Source of the DNA: Candidatus Thermoplasmatota archaeon | Lineage (GTDB): Archaea; Thermoplasmatota; SW-10-69-26; JACQPN01; JAJPHT01 | Assembly: GCA_035540375.1 (NCBI GenBank) | Contig: DATLGO010000083.1 | Coordinates: forward strand, 1-50,193 | Length of the DNA: 50,193 nucleotides | Direction of reading: 5' to 3' | Shown: positions 7,769-16,567 of the stretch, piece after piece | Position numbering within the stretch: the first letter of the stretch is position 1 | Layout: every line of letters starts with the position of its first letter | The notes under the pieces: model-generated | Told to the model about the DNA's origin: nothing | What the model saw: the letters and a program-made list of their open reading frames with translations, nothing else | The model's database searches: none | Position numbers and translations under genes: made by a program

Positions 7769-10700
7769 CGGATGCCTCCCGGAAGACCTCGCGCCAGGAT
7801 ACGGTCGAGCGCGTCGGCGGCGGCGAGGGCGACGCCCGGATCGTGGGCCTCCGCATACACCACGTCGTTGAACGCTCCCGTGAGGATCGCGACGTCGGCG
7901 CGATCCTCCGCGCGGTCGCCCGTCGCGCGCGCGGCCACCTCGGCGAACCCGAGCGTCTCCGCCGCCTCGTCCGTGAGCTTCGCGAGGGCGGCAAGCTCGA
8001 GGTAGACCTCGTAGAGCGCCGCGTAGTCCGGATCGTCGCGGCGCAGCCGCCGGGCCGCGGCCGCGAGGACCGGCGCCGCGGTCGCCCGCGGCCATCGCCG
8101 CCAGGCCGCCGCGATCGCCGCGGCGAGGACGGCGAGCGCGAGCGCCGCGGGCGCGGCGAGGTCGCGCCCGGGAGGCGCGACGCCGCTCGGCACGATCGTC
8201 AGGACGAGGACGTCTCCGCCGGCGGACGCGTTCTCGTGGCGCACGCGATAACGCGCCTCGTCGAGCCGCGAGGCGGGGATCGAGACGACGGCTTCGCCCC
8301 CCGCGTCGGTGGTGAACCGCCAGGGCGAGGAGCCGAGACCCTCGACGAGGAGCGTCGCGTTCGGGACGGGCCGGCCATCCGCCCGCGCGACGATGCGCGC
8401 GAGCATCGGCTCGCCGGCCCGCCCCGGCGTCGTCGAGACGATCGCGAGGCCCACGGGGGCCACGACGTCGATGCTTCCGGCGAAGGCCGGGGCCGACACG
8501 AAGGGCGCTTCGACCTCGACGACGAGCGCGTGGCTTCCGGGCTCCGCGGAGCCGGGCACGTCGAAGGCGAAGGCCGGCCCGGGTCCGCGGTGGACGACGC
8601 GGCCATCGAAGCGGACCGACGCGGCGGCGAAGGCGAGCGGCGCGCCCGACGGATCGACGAGGTCGACGCGGCCGCGGATCGTCCCGCCCGGCGCGACCCA
8701 CCGGGGAACGTCGACCGCGAGGGTGCCGCGCTCGACGACGGCGAGCCGCGTCTCGAGGAGGGCCGCCTCGACGAGGGGACCTTCCTCGACGGCGAGGACC
8801 ACGTCGATGGGGCCGGGAACGCTCGCGACGGCGAGGGGAAGGGAGACGGCGAGGGCGCCGTCGTCGCCCGTCATCGTCCGGAGGTCGCCCCACGCGCCCC
8901 GCACCCGGACGGGGACGCGTGGCAGGGGCTCGCCGGTGGCCGCGACGACGGCGGCCTTCAGCACGGGGTCCCCGCGGACGAGAGAGTCCTCGAGCACGTG
9001 GATGGCGGGAGCGTCGCGCGCAACCAGGGTCCTCGAAGCGTTCACGGAAAGGAACACGCCGTCGATCGAGCCCGCGTAAAGGACGGACACCTCGACCGGA
9101 CCGATCCGCGTCGGATGGAAAGCGCGGCCGAAGCGGCCCTCGTCGTCGGTCACGACGCGCGCCGTCGCCTCGTCGAAGCGGAGAAGCACGGGTTGCCGCG
9201 CGAGGGGCGCATCGTCGCTCCCGACCCGCCCGGTCACGAGGGTCGGGCGGCCGCGCACGACGGAGGTCGCGTCGAGCGCGAGGACCGGCGCGTGCGTGAC
9301 GGTGAGCGTGGTCGCGACGCGGGCGCTTCCTTCGACCGCGTCGTCGAAGGCGAAGGCGAGGACGCGCGCGCCGGGCGGAAAGGCGCCGCCCGGGAAGGAG
9401 AAACGCGCGATTCCCTGGCCGTCGGTCTCCGCCGTCGCGTTGCGCTCGAGGGCGATCGTCCGGCGCGGCATCGGCTTCCCTTCGGCGTCGACGAGGCGGA
9501 CACGGACGGTCACGGCCTCGTCGTCGCGGGCCGCCACGGGGGTCGCCTCGAGCCGCGGATCGCCCGCGACGTGGAGCACCAGCCGCGACGCGGCGGGGCG
9601 CGCGAGGGCGCCGCCCGCGAATCGAGCCTCGAAATCCGAGGCGCCGAGGGGCGCGTCGGCCGGAAGGTCGAGGACGACGCGGAACCGACCCTCGGGCCCC
9701 GTCGTCTCGCGGCCGCGGAAGTCGAGGAATTCCCACGCCACCGTGGCCCCTTCGAGGCTCGAGCCGCCCGCATCCGTGAGACGCCCCGCGATCGCGAAGC
9801 TCGCGCCGGGTCGGGGCGCGAACGGGGGCGGTTCAAGGATGAGCCGCACGGGCGCAAGCGCGGTGACGCGGTGCTCGGCCGCGGTCGCAAGAAGGGCGCC
9901 TTCGCGACCCGCGAAGGAGAACGCGTAGCGGAACGTTCCCGGATCCGACGGCAGCGCGAGGGAGACGTTCGCGGCGCCGTCGGCCCCGGTCACGAGGACG
10001 CCGCCCGGCGCCGCGTCCGCGAGGACGGCCTCGCCCGCGAGGGGCCGGCCGAAGCCGTCCTCGAGGCGCGCGGTCAGGCGGATGCGCGCCCCCGCGTCGG
10101 CGGTCGAAACCCCCTCGACCGTGAGCCGGGCGGGAACGACGAGGGACACGGTCTGACGCGGGGAATCCGCCCCGAGGAATCCCGCGCGCCGCGTGCCGTC
10201 CGGCAGCGCGTGGAGGCCGGCGGCGCGGCCCGACGCGAAGGGGGAGACGTTGTAGACCCAGGCGAAGACCTCGGTCCCGCCTTCGCGGGCGTGCGCGGCG
10301 AGCTGCGCGAGATCGTTGCGGTGGCGACCCGCTCCCGCGTCGTCGGCGAAGACGGCGACGCCGGAGCTTCCCGCGGGGGCGTCGACCTCGGACGCGAGGC
10401 GGGCGCGACCCTCGAAGGCGCCGCGCGCGTCGGTCACGGCCGCGCCGAGCACGTGCTCGCGCCGCCCGGCCGACAGGATCACGGTCGCGTTCGCGACGCT
10501 TTCACCGGAGACCGTCGCGACGGCGCCCGCGAACGGCGCGGTCCCGTCGAGGGCGAGCGCGGGGCCGAGAAGGTCGAGCGTGACCCGGACCTGGGCCCGG
10601 GGCGGCAGCGGACGGGTCCGGTCGGCGGGATCGTCGCCCACCGCTTGCGCGCGCCGCAGCCGCTCGAGCGGGGGGAGGCCGACGTCGCGCGGGTCGCCCG

Positions 10701-13700
10701 CCACGAGGCGGTTTCGCTGGTTGGCGGGCCAGGGATCCTCGCCGTTGCCGTCGTCGAGCCCGTCCTCGTCGCGGTCGCGCGCGAGCTTCTCGCCGGGCGC
10801 GAGGCCCCATCGCCACGGCCCGTGCAGGGCTTCCTCCCACCAGGCCGGGCGACCCGCGGCGTAGGCGGTCCAGGCGCCCGTGGGCGCGGCGGGCGAGAAG
10901 CCGTGAAGCACGGCCCAGCCGTCCGGCACGCCGTCCCCGCCCGTCGAGAGGCGCGTCGGGTCCGCGCCGGTGGAGAGCTCGCCGAGGATGTCGACCGATC
11001 CGTCGGGAAGGGCGTGGACGATGAGGCCACGGGCGGCGAGGTTCGCGACGAGGGACGCGTCGTCGGCGCGTTCGCGCGGGCGAACCGCGCGGCCGAGGAC
11101 CTCGGAGAGGGAGCGGCCGTCGAGGAGGCCGTCGCGGTCGGTGTCGGGGTCGCGGGGGTCGGTCCGGACGCGGGCGCGCCCGGGTCCGGCCGCGAAGCCG
11201 AGAAGCTCCTCGACGTCCGTGAGACCGTCGCCGTCCGTGTCGGTCGAGGAGCGTCGCAGCCGATCGTCGTCGGCGGGGTCGAGAGGATCGAAGCGGACGC
11301 TCGCCTCGTCCGCGTCGGGCGCGCCGCCGCCGTCCGTGTCGGCGGCGAAGGGCGACGTGCCGAGATGATACTCCGCGAGCGTCGGGAGCCCGTCGCTGTC
11401 CGGATCCAGGTCCGCGTCCGGCGCGAGGGGGCTCAACCCGTCGCCCGACAGCCGGCGCCATGCGCTCTCCCACGCATCGGGGAGGCCGTCGCCGTCCGAG
11501 TCGTCGAGGTAGGGATGGGTGCCGTTGGCTTCGGCCGCGCGATACCCGTAGGCGCCCTCGCCCACGACGCGGCGCAGCGCGGGGGCGATCGGCGGGCCGT
11601 CGAAGCGCTCCCACGCGAGCAGCGTCCCGGGGGGCACCGGTTGCACGCGCGTGTAGCGGAACGGCGCGGCGAAGCCGCCGTCGTCGCGGCCGATGCGCGG
11701 GATCGGGCGGTCCGCGGGAAGCGTCAGGGGTCCGGGCGCGCCCGGGTAGACGACGCCGAGGTCCTCCGCGGGGAGACCGAGATACACCGTTCCCCAGAAG
11801 ATCTTCCAACCGTCGGCAAGCCCGTCGGGGCTCGACGAGCGCCGGTTGGGATCGGAGCCCGCCTCGTACTCGGCGAGGTTCGTCGCGCGGAACGTCTGCG
11901 CGCGCGCGACGCGACGTCCGTCCATCTCGACGATCGTGGTCCAGACGGCCACGTCGTGGTCGAGGTCCCGCTCCGCGTCGGACAAGCCGTCGTGGAAGCT
12001 GCTCCAGAGCGAAGGATCCAGGTTCCAACCGCCGAGCGCGTCGTCGTAAATGCCGAAGCGGATCTCCCACGCGTCCGGCAACCCGTCCATGTCGGTGTCG
12101 TTGCGCGCGGGATCCGTCGCGGGCCGCTTGCGATCCGATGCGAAGGGGCTTTCGCGATACGACGTCGGGTCGACCTCCCATCCGTCGGCGAGCCCGTCGT
12201 CGTCCGCGTCCCGGTCGAGGAGGTTCGGCCGCCCGTCGCCGTCCAGGTCGCCCGCGGGGCCGAGGGCGGCGAGGCCGTCGCTTCCGAAGAGATCGAGGCC
12301 GCGGGGTCGCGGATCCGGCCCCCATTCGTAGAGCCGGCCGAGACGGTAGACGTCCACGCGACGCATCCAGTAGTCCGCTTCGACGCCGTCGTCGAGACCG
12401 TCCTCGTCGCTGTCCGGGACGGTCGGATCGAGCGCGGGCAGGACGAGGCCGCGCCACGGCCGGGCGCCCACCTCCTCGCCATCGAGCAGGCCGTCGCCGT
12501 CCGTGTCGGGTCGCGCGGGGTCCGTGCGGGGGAAGACGCGCGATCCGAGACGGCCCGCGAACTCGACCGCGTCGTCGAGCCCGTCGGCGTCGGTGTCGCG
12601 CCGCGTCGGGTCCGATCGCACGCGGCGGGCGTCCGAACCGTGGCCCACCTTCCATCCGACGATTTCGGCGAGGTCCGTGAGGCCGTCGCCGTCGGTGTCG
12701 TTCGAGCGGGGATCCGAGCCGCCCCACCACGGCCCGACGCTCGACTCGTTCCACCCGAGCGGCCGCCCGGCGGCATACTCGTCGAGCAGCGTGAGCGCGA
12801 CCGCCGATCCGTCGACGGGGTCCACGCCGCGCTCCGTGACGAACGCGCCGAGGTTTTCCGCGAGCGGGTCGAAGCCGTGGGCGACGAGCCACCCGTCGGG
12901 CACGCTCGCGCCGCCGGAGGCGGCGCGGCGCGGATCGAGTCCCCCGCCCGCGAGGACGACGTCGCCGTAAAGCCGCCGCGACGCCTCGAATTCCTGGAGG
13001 TTCGTGAGGCCGTCGAGATCGGTGTCCTCGAAGGCGACCGCGGCGTCGAAGAGATCGAAGCCGTGCGCCGCGAGCCACCCGTCCGCGAGACCCGACCCGG
13101 AGGTCGAGAACGCGCGCGGGTCCGTCCCGAGCGCGATCTCGAGAAGGTCGTCGAGGCCGTCGGCGTCCCCGTCCGCGCGTCGCGGGTCGAGTCCGCGCGT
13201 CCAGGCTTCGCCGACCGTCCACGGGACCTCGCCCGCGCGCCGGTCGATCACCGTCGGGTCGAGGGGATCGAACCCGTGGGCGATGAGCCAGGCGTAGGGC
13301 ACGCCGCGGCCGTCGACGTCCCACCGCGTGGGATCGAGGCCGGACCACCACGGCCCGTCCTCGGTCTCGTCGTGACCGGCCGGCCGCCCGTGCGCATACA
13401 CCTCGCCCAGGCTCATGCGCCACGCGACTGGAAGGCCTCCGGGCCCGTAGACCGCGGGGCTTTCCGGGGGCCGCGGGTAGGGCGCGACCCGCTCGGCGAG
13501 GCCGGGGTCGCCCGGGTCGAGCCCGAAGCGCTCGATCCAGGCGTCGGGAAGCCGCTCCGGGGCCGAGGGGCGGAAGGGGTCGCGCCCGAGGACCGCGTTC
13601 TCGACGACGTCCGGCACGCGGTCGCCGTCCGCGTCGGGGACGCTCGCGGCCCGCAGCTCCCACGCGGCCGCGGGCCACGCCCAGGCCGCCGCGGAGGCGA

Positions 13701-13860
13701 TGACGAGGCCCGCGGCCACGACCGGGAGGCTTCGTCGGAGCGCGCGCCGGCGTCGCGCGAGCGCCGCGAGCGCGCGGCGGGCGGCGGGCGGGGCATCGAC
13801 GCTGCGCCTCACGGGGCCGTTAGTGCGGATTTCGCGCCAAAAGCCTTTCGCGGGATTCAT
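7765..13860 (-). CDS. Giant surface protein: DxDxDG repeats, Ig-like modules, DUF4129-like cytoplasmic tail
   Basis: A 2031-aa first gene of the MoxR/DUF58 operon. An N-terminal hydrophobic segment lies at about residues 44-67. Residues about 70-1050 hold roughly 15 thrombospondin-type-3-like calcium loops (DTDGDGLTDLAE type) interleaved with a second repeat of the form DGWLVAHGFDPL. Residues about 1060-1890 are tandem Ig/carboxypeptidase-regulatory-like beta modules (repeated 'TDDEGRF', 'TTDAGGEA' turns). A membrane segment at about 1898-1920 follows, then a tail of about 110 residues with DYAALYEVYLELAAL and an all-helical pattern resembling DUF4129, the domain that normally closes MoxR/DUF58 operons. 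The ATG at 13860 is 23 nt from a TATA-like TAAAAT (13883-13878); an in-frame GTG at 13812 is an alternative. No transglutaminase domain is seen. Confidence 0.85.
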   Translation of the reverse strand: MNPAKGFWREIRTNGPVRRSVDAPPAARRALAALARRRRALRRSLPVVAAGLVIASAAAWAWPAAAWELRAASVPDADGDRVPDVVENAVLGRDPFRPSAPERLPDAWIERFGLDPGDPGLAERVAPYPRPPESPAVYGPGGLPVAWRMSLGEVYAHGRPAGHDETEDGPWWSGLDPTRWDVDGRGVPYAWLIAHGFDPLDPTVIDRRAGEVPWTVGEAWTRGLDPRRADGDADGLDDLLEIALGTDPRAFSTSGSGLADGWLAAHGFDLFDAAVAFEDTDLDGLTNLQEFEASRRLYGDVVLAGGGLDPRRAASGGASVPDGWLVAHGFDPLAENLGAFVTERGVDPVDGSAVALTLLDEYAAGRPLGWNESSVGPWWGGSDPRSNDTDGDGLTDLAEIVGWKVGHGSDARRVRSDPTRRDTDADGLDDAVEFAGRLGSRVFPRTDPARPDTDGDGLLDGEEVGARPWRGLVLPALDPTVPDSDEDGLDDGVEADYWMRRVDVYRLGRLYEWGPDPRPRGLDLFGSDGLAALGPAGDLDGDGRPNLLDRDADDDGLADGWEVDPTSYRESPFASDRKRPATDPARNDTDMDGLPDAWEIRFGIYDDALGGWNLDPSLWSSFHDGLSDAERDLDHDVAVWTTIVEMDGRRVARAQTFRATNLAEYEAGSDPNRRSSSPDGLADGWKIFWGTVYLGLPAEDLGVVYPGAPGPLTLPADRPIPRIGRDDGGFAAPFRYTRVQPVPPGTLLAWERFDGPPIAPALRRVVGEGAYGYRAAEANGTHPYLDDSDGDGLPDAWESAWRRLSGDGLSPLAPDADLDPDSDGLPTLAEYHLGTSPFAADTDGGGAPDADEASVRFDPLDPADDDRLRRSSTDTDGDGLTDVEELLGFAAGPGRARVRTDPRDPDTDRDGLLDGRSLSEVLGRAVRPRERADDASLVANLAARGLIVHALPDGSVDILGELSTGADPTRLSTGGDGVPDGWAVLHGFSPAAPTGAWTAYAAGRPAWWEEALHGPWRWGLAPGEKLARDRDEDGLDDGNGEDPWPANQRNRLVAGDPRDVGLPPLERLRRAQAVGDDPADRTRPLPPRAQVRVTLDLLGPALALDGTAPFAGAVATVSGESVANATVILSAGRREHVLGAAVTDARGAFEGRARLASEVDAPAGSSGVAVFADDAGAGRHRNDLAQLAAHAREGGTEVFAWVYNVSPFASGRAAGLHALPDGTRRAGFLGADSPRQTVSLVVPARLTVEGVSTADAGARIRLTARLEDGFGRPLAGEAVLADAAPGGVLVTGADGAANVSLALPSDPGTFRYAFSFAGREGALLATAAEHRVTALAPVRLILEPPPFAPRPGASFAIAGRLTDAGGSSLEGATVAWEFLDFRGRETTGPEGRFRVVLDLPADAPLGASDFEARFAGGALARPAASRLVLHVAGDPRLEATPVAARDDEAVTVRVRLVDAEGKPMPRRTIALERNATAETDGQGIARFSFPGGAFPPGARVLAFAFDDAVEGSARVATTLTVTHAPVLALDATSVVRGRPTLVTGRVGSDDAPLARQPVLLRFDEATARVVTDDEGRFGRAFHPTRIGPVEVSVLYAGSIDGVFLSVNASRTLVARDAPAIHVLEDSLVRGDPVLKAAVVAATGEPLPRVPVRVRGAWGDLRTMTGDDGALAVSLPLAVASVPGPIDVVLAVEEGPLVEAALLETRLAVVERGTLAVDVPRWVAPGGTIRGRVDLVDPSGAPLAFAAASVRFDGRVVHRGPGPAFAFDVPGSAEPGSHALVVEVEAPFVSAPAFAGSIDVVAPVGLAIVSTTPGRAGEPMLARIVARADGRPVPNATLLVEGLGSSPWRFTTDAGGEAVVSIPASRLDEARYRVRHENASAGGDVLVLTIVPSGVAPPGRDLAAPAALALAVLAAAIAAAWRRWPRATAAPVLAAAARRLRRDDPDYAALYEVYLELAALAKLTDEAAETLGFAEVAARATGDRAEDRADVAILTGAFNDVVYAEAHDPGVALAAADALDRILARGLPGGIR
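10730..13650 (-). repeat. Thrombospondin-3-like DxDxDGxxD coding repeats
   Basis: About fifteen copies of a calcium-loop motif (D-T-D-x-D-G-L-x-D-x-x-E) are encoded here, inside the 2031-aa surface protein. They alternate with about six copies of a DGWxxxHGFDPL motif. Known TSP3-type loops bind Ca2+ and stiffen extracellular stalks. Boundaries are approximate. Confidence 0.8.
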
Positions 13861-13879
13861 ACGTGGAACCGGCCGCAAT

Positions 13880-13898
13880 TTTACATGATTCCTCCAAT
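13880..13898 (+). promoter_or_regulatory. Shared 19-bp surface-gene element, copy 1 (distal tandem copy)
   Basis: Reads TTTACA-TGATT-CCTCCAAT. It has the same 5-bp spacer as the other copies and one mismatch in the left half. It lies 42 bp (about four helical turns) upstream of copy 2 and overlaps, in opposite orientation, the TATA-like TAAAAT of the divergent minus-strand operon. Confidence 0.6.
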
Positions 13899-13921
13899 TC
13901 TTGGGCGCGCCACGGACGGGT

Positions 13922-13940
13922 TTCACACTGTTTCTCCAAC
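13922..13940 (+). promoter_or_regulatory. Shared 19-bp surface-gene element, copy 2
   Basis: Reads TTCACA-CTGTT-TCTCCAAC. It ends 5 bp before a TATA-like GATAAC (13946-13951), which in turn begins 29 nt before the ATG at 13975. This is the position expected of a BRE or an activator site for a leaderless gene. The distance from element end to ATG (35 nt) is identical to that of the copy at 16515. Confidence 0.7.
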
Positions 13941-13945
13941 ACCGC

Positions 13946-13951
13946 GATAAC
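13946..13951 (+). promoter_or_regulatory. TATA-like box of the beta-helix protein gene
   Basis: GATAAC begins 29 nt before the ATG at 13975. This matches the spacing of the other leaderless promoters in the window (28-30 nt). Confidence 0.5.
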
Positions 13952-13974
13952 CGCGCGGGACGTTCACGGACCCC

Positions 13975-15438
13975 ATGCGCCGCGCCGCTTCGACCGCGCT
14001 CCTCGTCCTCGCCTTCCTGCTCGCCCCGCCCTCGGCCGCGGCCTCGGAATCGCAGGTGTGGGACGAGGACCGCATCGTCCGCGACGACGTCGTCGTTCCC
14101 GCGGGAACGACGCTCGTCGTGCGCGGCGCGAGCGTCACGCTCGCGAACGCGGCGCTCCGCATCGAGCCCGGCGGGGCGCTCCGCCTCGAATCGCTCCCGG
14201 GGCGATCCGCGAAGATCACGGGCGAGGGCGACGGAAGCTTCGTGGTCGCCTACGGCCCGACGACCCTCGCGGGACGCCCCGACGCGCCGGCCATCGTCGA
14301 AGGGTTGGGAGGCCTCGCGAGCGTGACCTCCGGAAGCTTCGCCTTCACGCGCGGCTTCGCCGTCTCCTCGGCGCCCTTCGAGGCCGACCACGCGGTCTTC
14401 CGCAACTACACGTCGGGCCTTCTGCTGCAGGTCGCCGACGCGACGCTGCGCAACGTGACCTTCGAGAGCGGGCGCGGGCTCGGCCTCGTCACCGCGGGCT
14501 CGCACGTGTTCGTCGATGGGCTGCGCCTCGTCGGGCCGGGCGCCTCGGCCGTCATCACCGGGAGCGCGAAACCCGCGACGCTCGCGAACGTCTCCGCCTT
14601 CGCCGTGCGCGAGGCGCTCCGCGTCTCGAAAGCGCAGGTCGAGGCGCAAAACGTCGAGGTCGAGATCGCGGAACGCTGCGTGTTCGTCGAGGGCGCCTCG
14701 ACGCTCGCGCTCCGCGCGGCGCGGTGCGTCGACTTCACGCAGGCCGCCCTCGAGGCCGTGCCGGCGGTCAAGGGCGTGCCGCGCGTCGACGTCGCGGGGC
14801 TCGTCGCATCCTCGCGCTCGCACGGGGCGAGCTGGATCGTTCGGACGCAGCACGGCGCCCTCCGCCTCGCGGATGCCGCGCTCGGACCCGGCGCGAAGGT
14901 CGGGGTCTACGGGGACGCCGTCGTGCCCGCGATCTCGAACGTCACGTTCAGGGGCCTCGGCGAATGGAACGTCCGCCTCGACGCGCCGCCCGACGTCGTC
15001 GACCCGTCCGCGGCCGCGCTCGGCGAGACCGCGGGCCTCGGTCGCCTCGTCGCGACGGCCCTCGCGACCGTCCGCATCGAGGCGCCCGCCGCCCTCGGCA
15101 TCGACGAGGCGATCGTCCACGTCCTCGACGCGGGAAACCGCACGCCGGTGCGCGCGCCGATCCGCTCCGCCGCCGCGAGCGTGACCTTTCCCGTCGTGAC
15201 CGACCGCGTCGACGCCGCGGGCCTTTACGTGCGACCCGCGTACGTCGTGCGCGTCGAAGCGTCCGGCCTCGCGGGCGAAGCTGCGCTCGACCGCGAGGGA
15301 CGCGCCGTGGTCGAGCTCGCGCCTGCGGCTTCGCCCGCGAGCCTCCCCGGCCCCGGCGCGCTCGCCCTCGTCGCGGTGCTCGCCGCCCTCGCCGGGTGGC
15401 GTCGCGCACGTTCAAGCTCGCTTCGCGCAACCGCGTGA
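13975..15438 (+). CDS. Secreted beta-helix-like protein with Pro-Gly-Pro C-terminal anchor
   Basis: A 487-aa protein with a signal peptide (MRRAASTALLVLAFLLAPP, cleavage near AAAS-ES at about 24). A long region follows with short repeated strands rich in 'ADATLRNVTFESGRG' and 'GSHVFVDGLRLVG' type segments. This pattern is typical of a right-handed parallel beta-helix, as in surface-associated or polysaccharide-related archaeal proteins. The C-terminus is LPGPGALALVAVLAALAG followed by WRRAR, a layout like PGF-CTERM archaeosortase substrates but with PGP. No catalytic residues can be assigned. It starts leaderlessly behind elements 13880/13922. The next promoter element begins two bases after its stop codon. 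Confidence 0.88.
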   Translation: MRRAASTALLVLAFLLAPPSAAASESQVWDEDRIVRDDVVVPAGTTLVVRGASVTLANAALRIEPGGALRLESLPGRSAKITGEGDGSFVVAYGPTTLAGRPDAPAIVEGLGGLASVTSGSFAFTRGFAVSSAPFEADHAVFRNYTSGLLLQVADATLRNVTFESGRGLGLVTAGSHVFVDGLRLVGPGASAVITGSAKPATLANVSAFAVREALRVSKAQVEAQNVEVEIAERCVFVEGASTLALRAARCVDFTQAALEAVPAVKGVPRVDVAGLVASSRSHGASWIVRTQHGALRLADAALGPGAKVGVYGDAVVPAISNVTFRGLGEWNVRLDAPPDVVDPSAAALGETAGLGRLVATALATVRIEAPAALGIDEAIVHVLDAGNRTPVRAPIRSAAASVTFPVVTDRVDAAGLYVRPAYVVRVEASGLAGEAALDREGRAVVELAPAASPASLPGPGALALVAVLAALAGWRRARSSSLRATA

Positions 15439-15439
15439 A

Positions 15440-15458
15440 TTCACAACGCTCCTCCACA
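15440..15458 (+). promoter_or_regulatory. Shared 19-bp surface-gene element, copy 3
   Basis: Reads TTCACA-ACGCT-CCTCCACA, starting two bases after the stop of the preceding gene. The ATG it serves is further away (15534) than in other copies, leaving a leader of about 40 nt with a Shine-Dalgarno AGGAG at 15518-15522. No good TATA box follows. Confidence 0.6.
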
Positions 15459-15533
15459 AAAGACGACGCCTTCCGAAGCCTTTCCTGGTTGCCTTGCGCT
15501 TCGCGCGGGGCGACAACAGGAGACAAGAAAACC

Positions 15534-16433
15534 ATGAACAGGAAGATGGTCGTGGCTGCCTTCGCGGCGGCCATGGTGAGCATGTACGCGGCACCCCTCG
15601 TGGCGGCCCACCCGGGCCCGACGCAGGCCAACCCGTATGAGCCGAGCACGTTCCACGGCATCGGATGCAACGTCGGGGTCGGTCAGGCGACGCACGAGTG
15701 GTCGGCCGTTTCCGGCTTCAGCGTGCACATCGAGTTCAGCTCCGGCGACTCGGCCACGAGCGGCGGCGGCATCACCATCGTCGACGACAGCTGCATGTAC
15801 TTCGCGCAGACGCCCGTTCCGACGGACCCGACCGGCACGAGCGCGGGCGACAACGACTACGAATGGGGCTTCTCGGGAGGCCACGTCCCCGCCTGGCACA
15901 ACCACGGCGGCGCGAACGAGTACCCGTGCGTCTCGGTCACCTCGACGCCCGCGACCGACGTCGTCTTCAGCGTCGGCTCGGACCGCGACGGCGTGAACGG
16001 CGTCACGCCCGACACCACGCCTCCCGGCGCGAGCCCCGACGTCATCGACGGGTCCTACGCGACAACGGGCGGCACGGGCTGCAGCGACGGCACGCGCCGC
16101 AGCGACGGCAACACCGGCTCGATCATGACGGGCGGCGACGGCCCGGGCTGCAACGACGGCATGGGCGCGGGCGCGAACGGCTGCGTCACGTTCTTCGACG
16201 CGACGGGCGCCTCCTACGACGCGATCGAGGGCGCCTGGGTCTTCATCGACTTCGGCCCGATCGTCGCGTACGACAACGTCGCGCTCTTCGAGTGCCGCGG
16301 CAACGAGCACGGGGTCTTCACGTCCCCGCCCGCGGGGACGCCTCCGAACCCCGGCCGCTGCGTCGACTGGATCAACGGCTTCTTCGGCTCGGGCATGAGC
16401 GTCCCGACCTGGGGCCACATCTTCACGCAGTAG
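15534..16433 (+). CDS. Secreted Cys- and Gly-rich protein
   Basis: A 299-aa exported protein with signal peptide MNRKMVVAAFAAAMVSMYA ending near LVAAH (residue about 25). The mature part is rich in Gly, Asp, Thr and Cys (for example IGCNVGV, DDSCMYF, DGPGCNDG, ANGCVTFF, LFECRG, RCVDWI). This suggests a disulfide-stabilised beta fold exposed outside the cell. There is no membrane anchor, so it may be released or bound to other surface proteins. AGGAG lies 11 nt upstream of the ATG, and a strong hairpin/T-run terminator follows, making this a separate transcript. No family recognised. Confidence 0.87.
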   Translation: MNRKMVVAAFAAAMVSMYAAPLVAAHPGPTQANPYEPSTFHGIGCNVGVGQATHEWSAVSGFSVHIEFSSGDSATSGGGITIVDDSCMYFAQTPVPTDPTGTSAGDNDYEWGFSGGHVPAWHNHGGANEYPCVSVTSTPATDVVFSVGSDRDGVNGVTPDTTPPGASPDVIDGSYATTGGTGCSDGTRRSDGNTGSIMTGGDGPGCNDGMGAGANGCVTFFDATGASYDAIEGAWVFIDFGPIVAYDNVALFECRGNEHGVFTSPPAGTPPNPGRCVDWINGFFGSGMSVPTWGHIFTQ

Positions 16434-16444
16434 CGCCTCCCCCC

Positions 16445-16476
16445 GGGCGGACCGCAACGGTCCGCCCCCCTTTTTT
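16445..16476 (+). terminator. Hairpin plus T-run terminator
   Basis: A perfect 10-bp stem GGGCGGACCG (16445-16454) / CGGTCCGCCC (16458-16467) with loop CAA is followed by CCC and six T residues (16471-16476). It lies 11 bp after the stop of the 299-aa secreted protein gene. Confidence 0.85.
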
Positions 16477-16514
16477 CCCTGACATGAACGGGCCGACCTC
16501 GCCCTCGACCCGGA

Positions 16515-16533
16515 TTCACAAACGTCCTCCAAT
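16515..16533 (+). promoter_or_regulatory. Shared 19-bp surface-gene element, copy 4 (consensus)
   Basis: Reads TTCACA-AACGT-CCTCCAAT. It ends 35 nt before the ATG at 16568, exactly as copy 2 does before 13975. No clear TATA sequence is visible at the expected place (about 16539), so the element may be the main promoter determinant here. Confidence 0.7.
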
Positions 16534-16567
16534 ACCGTCTTCAACACTGAGTCCCACTGCCGGGGCG

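Noticed and set aside
7450-13950. A 2166-codon open frame on the plus strand
   Set aside because: It is antisense to the 2031-aa surface protein, and its translation is Arg/Asp/Gly-rich low-complexity sequence. Long stop-free antisense frames are expected where codons almost always end in G or C.
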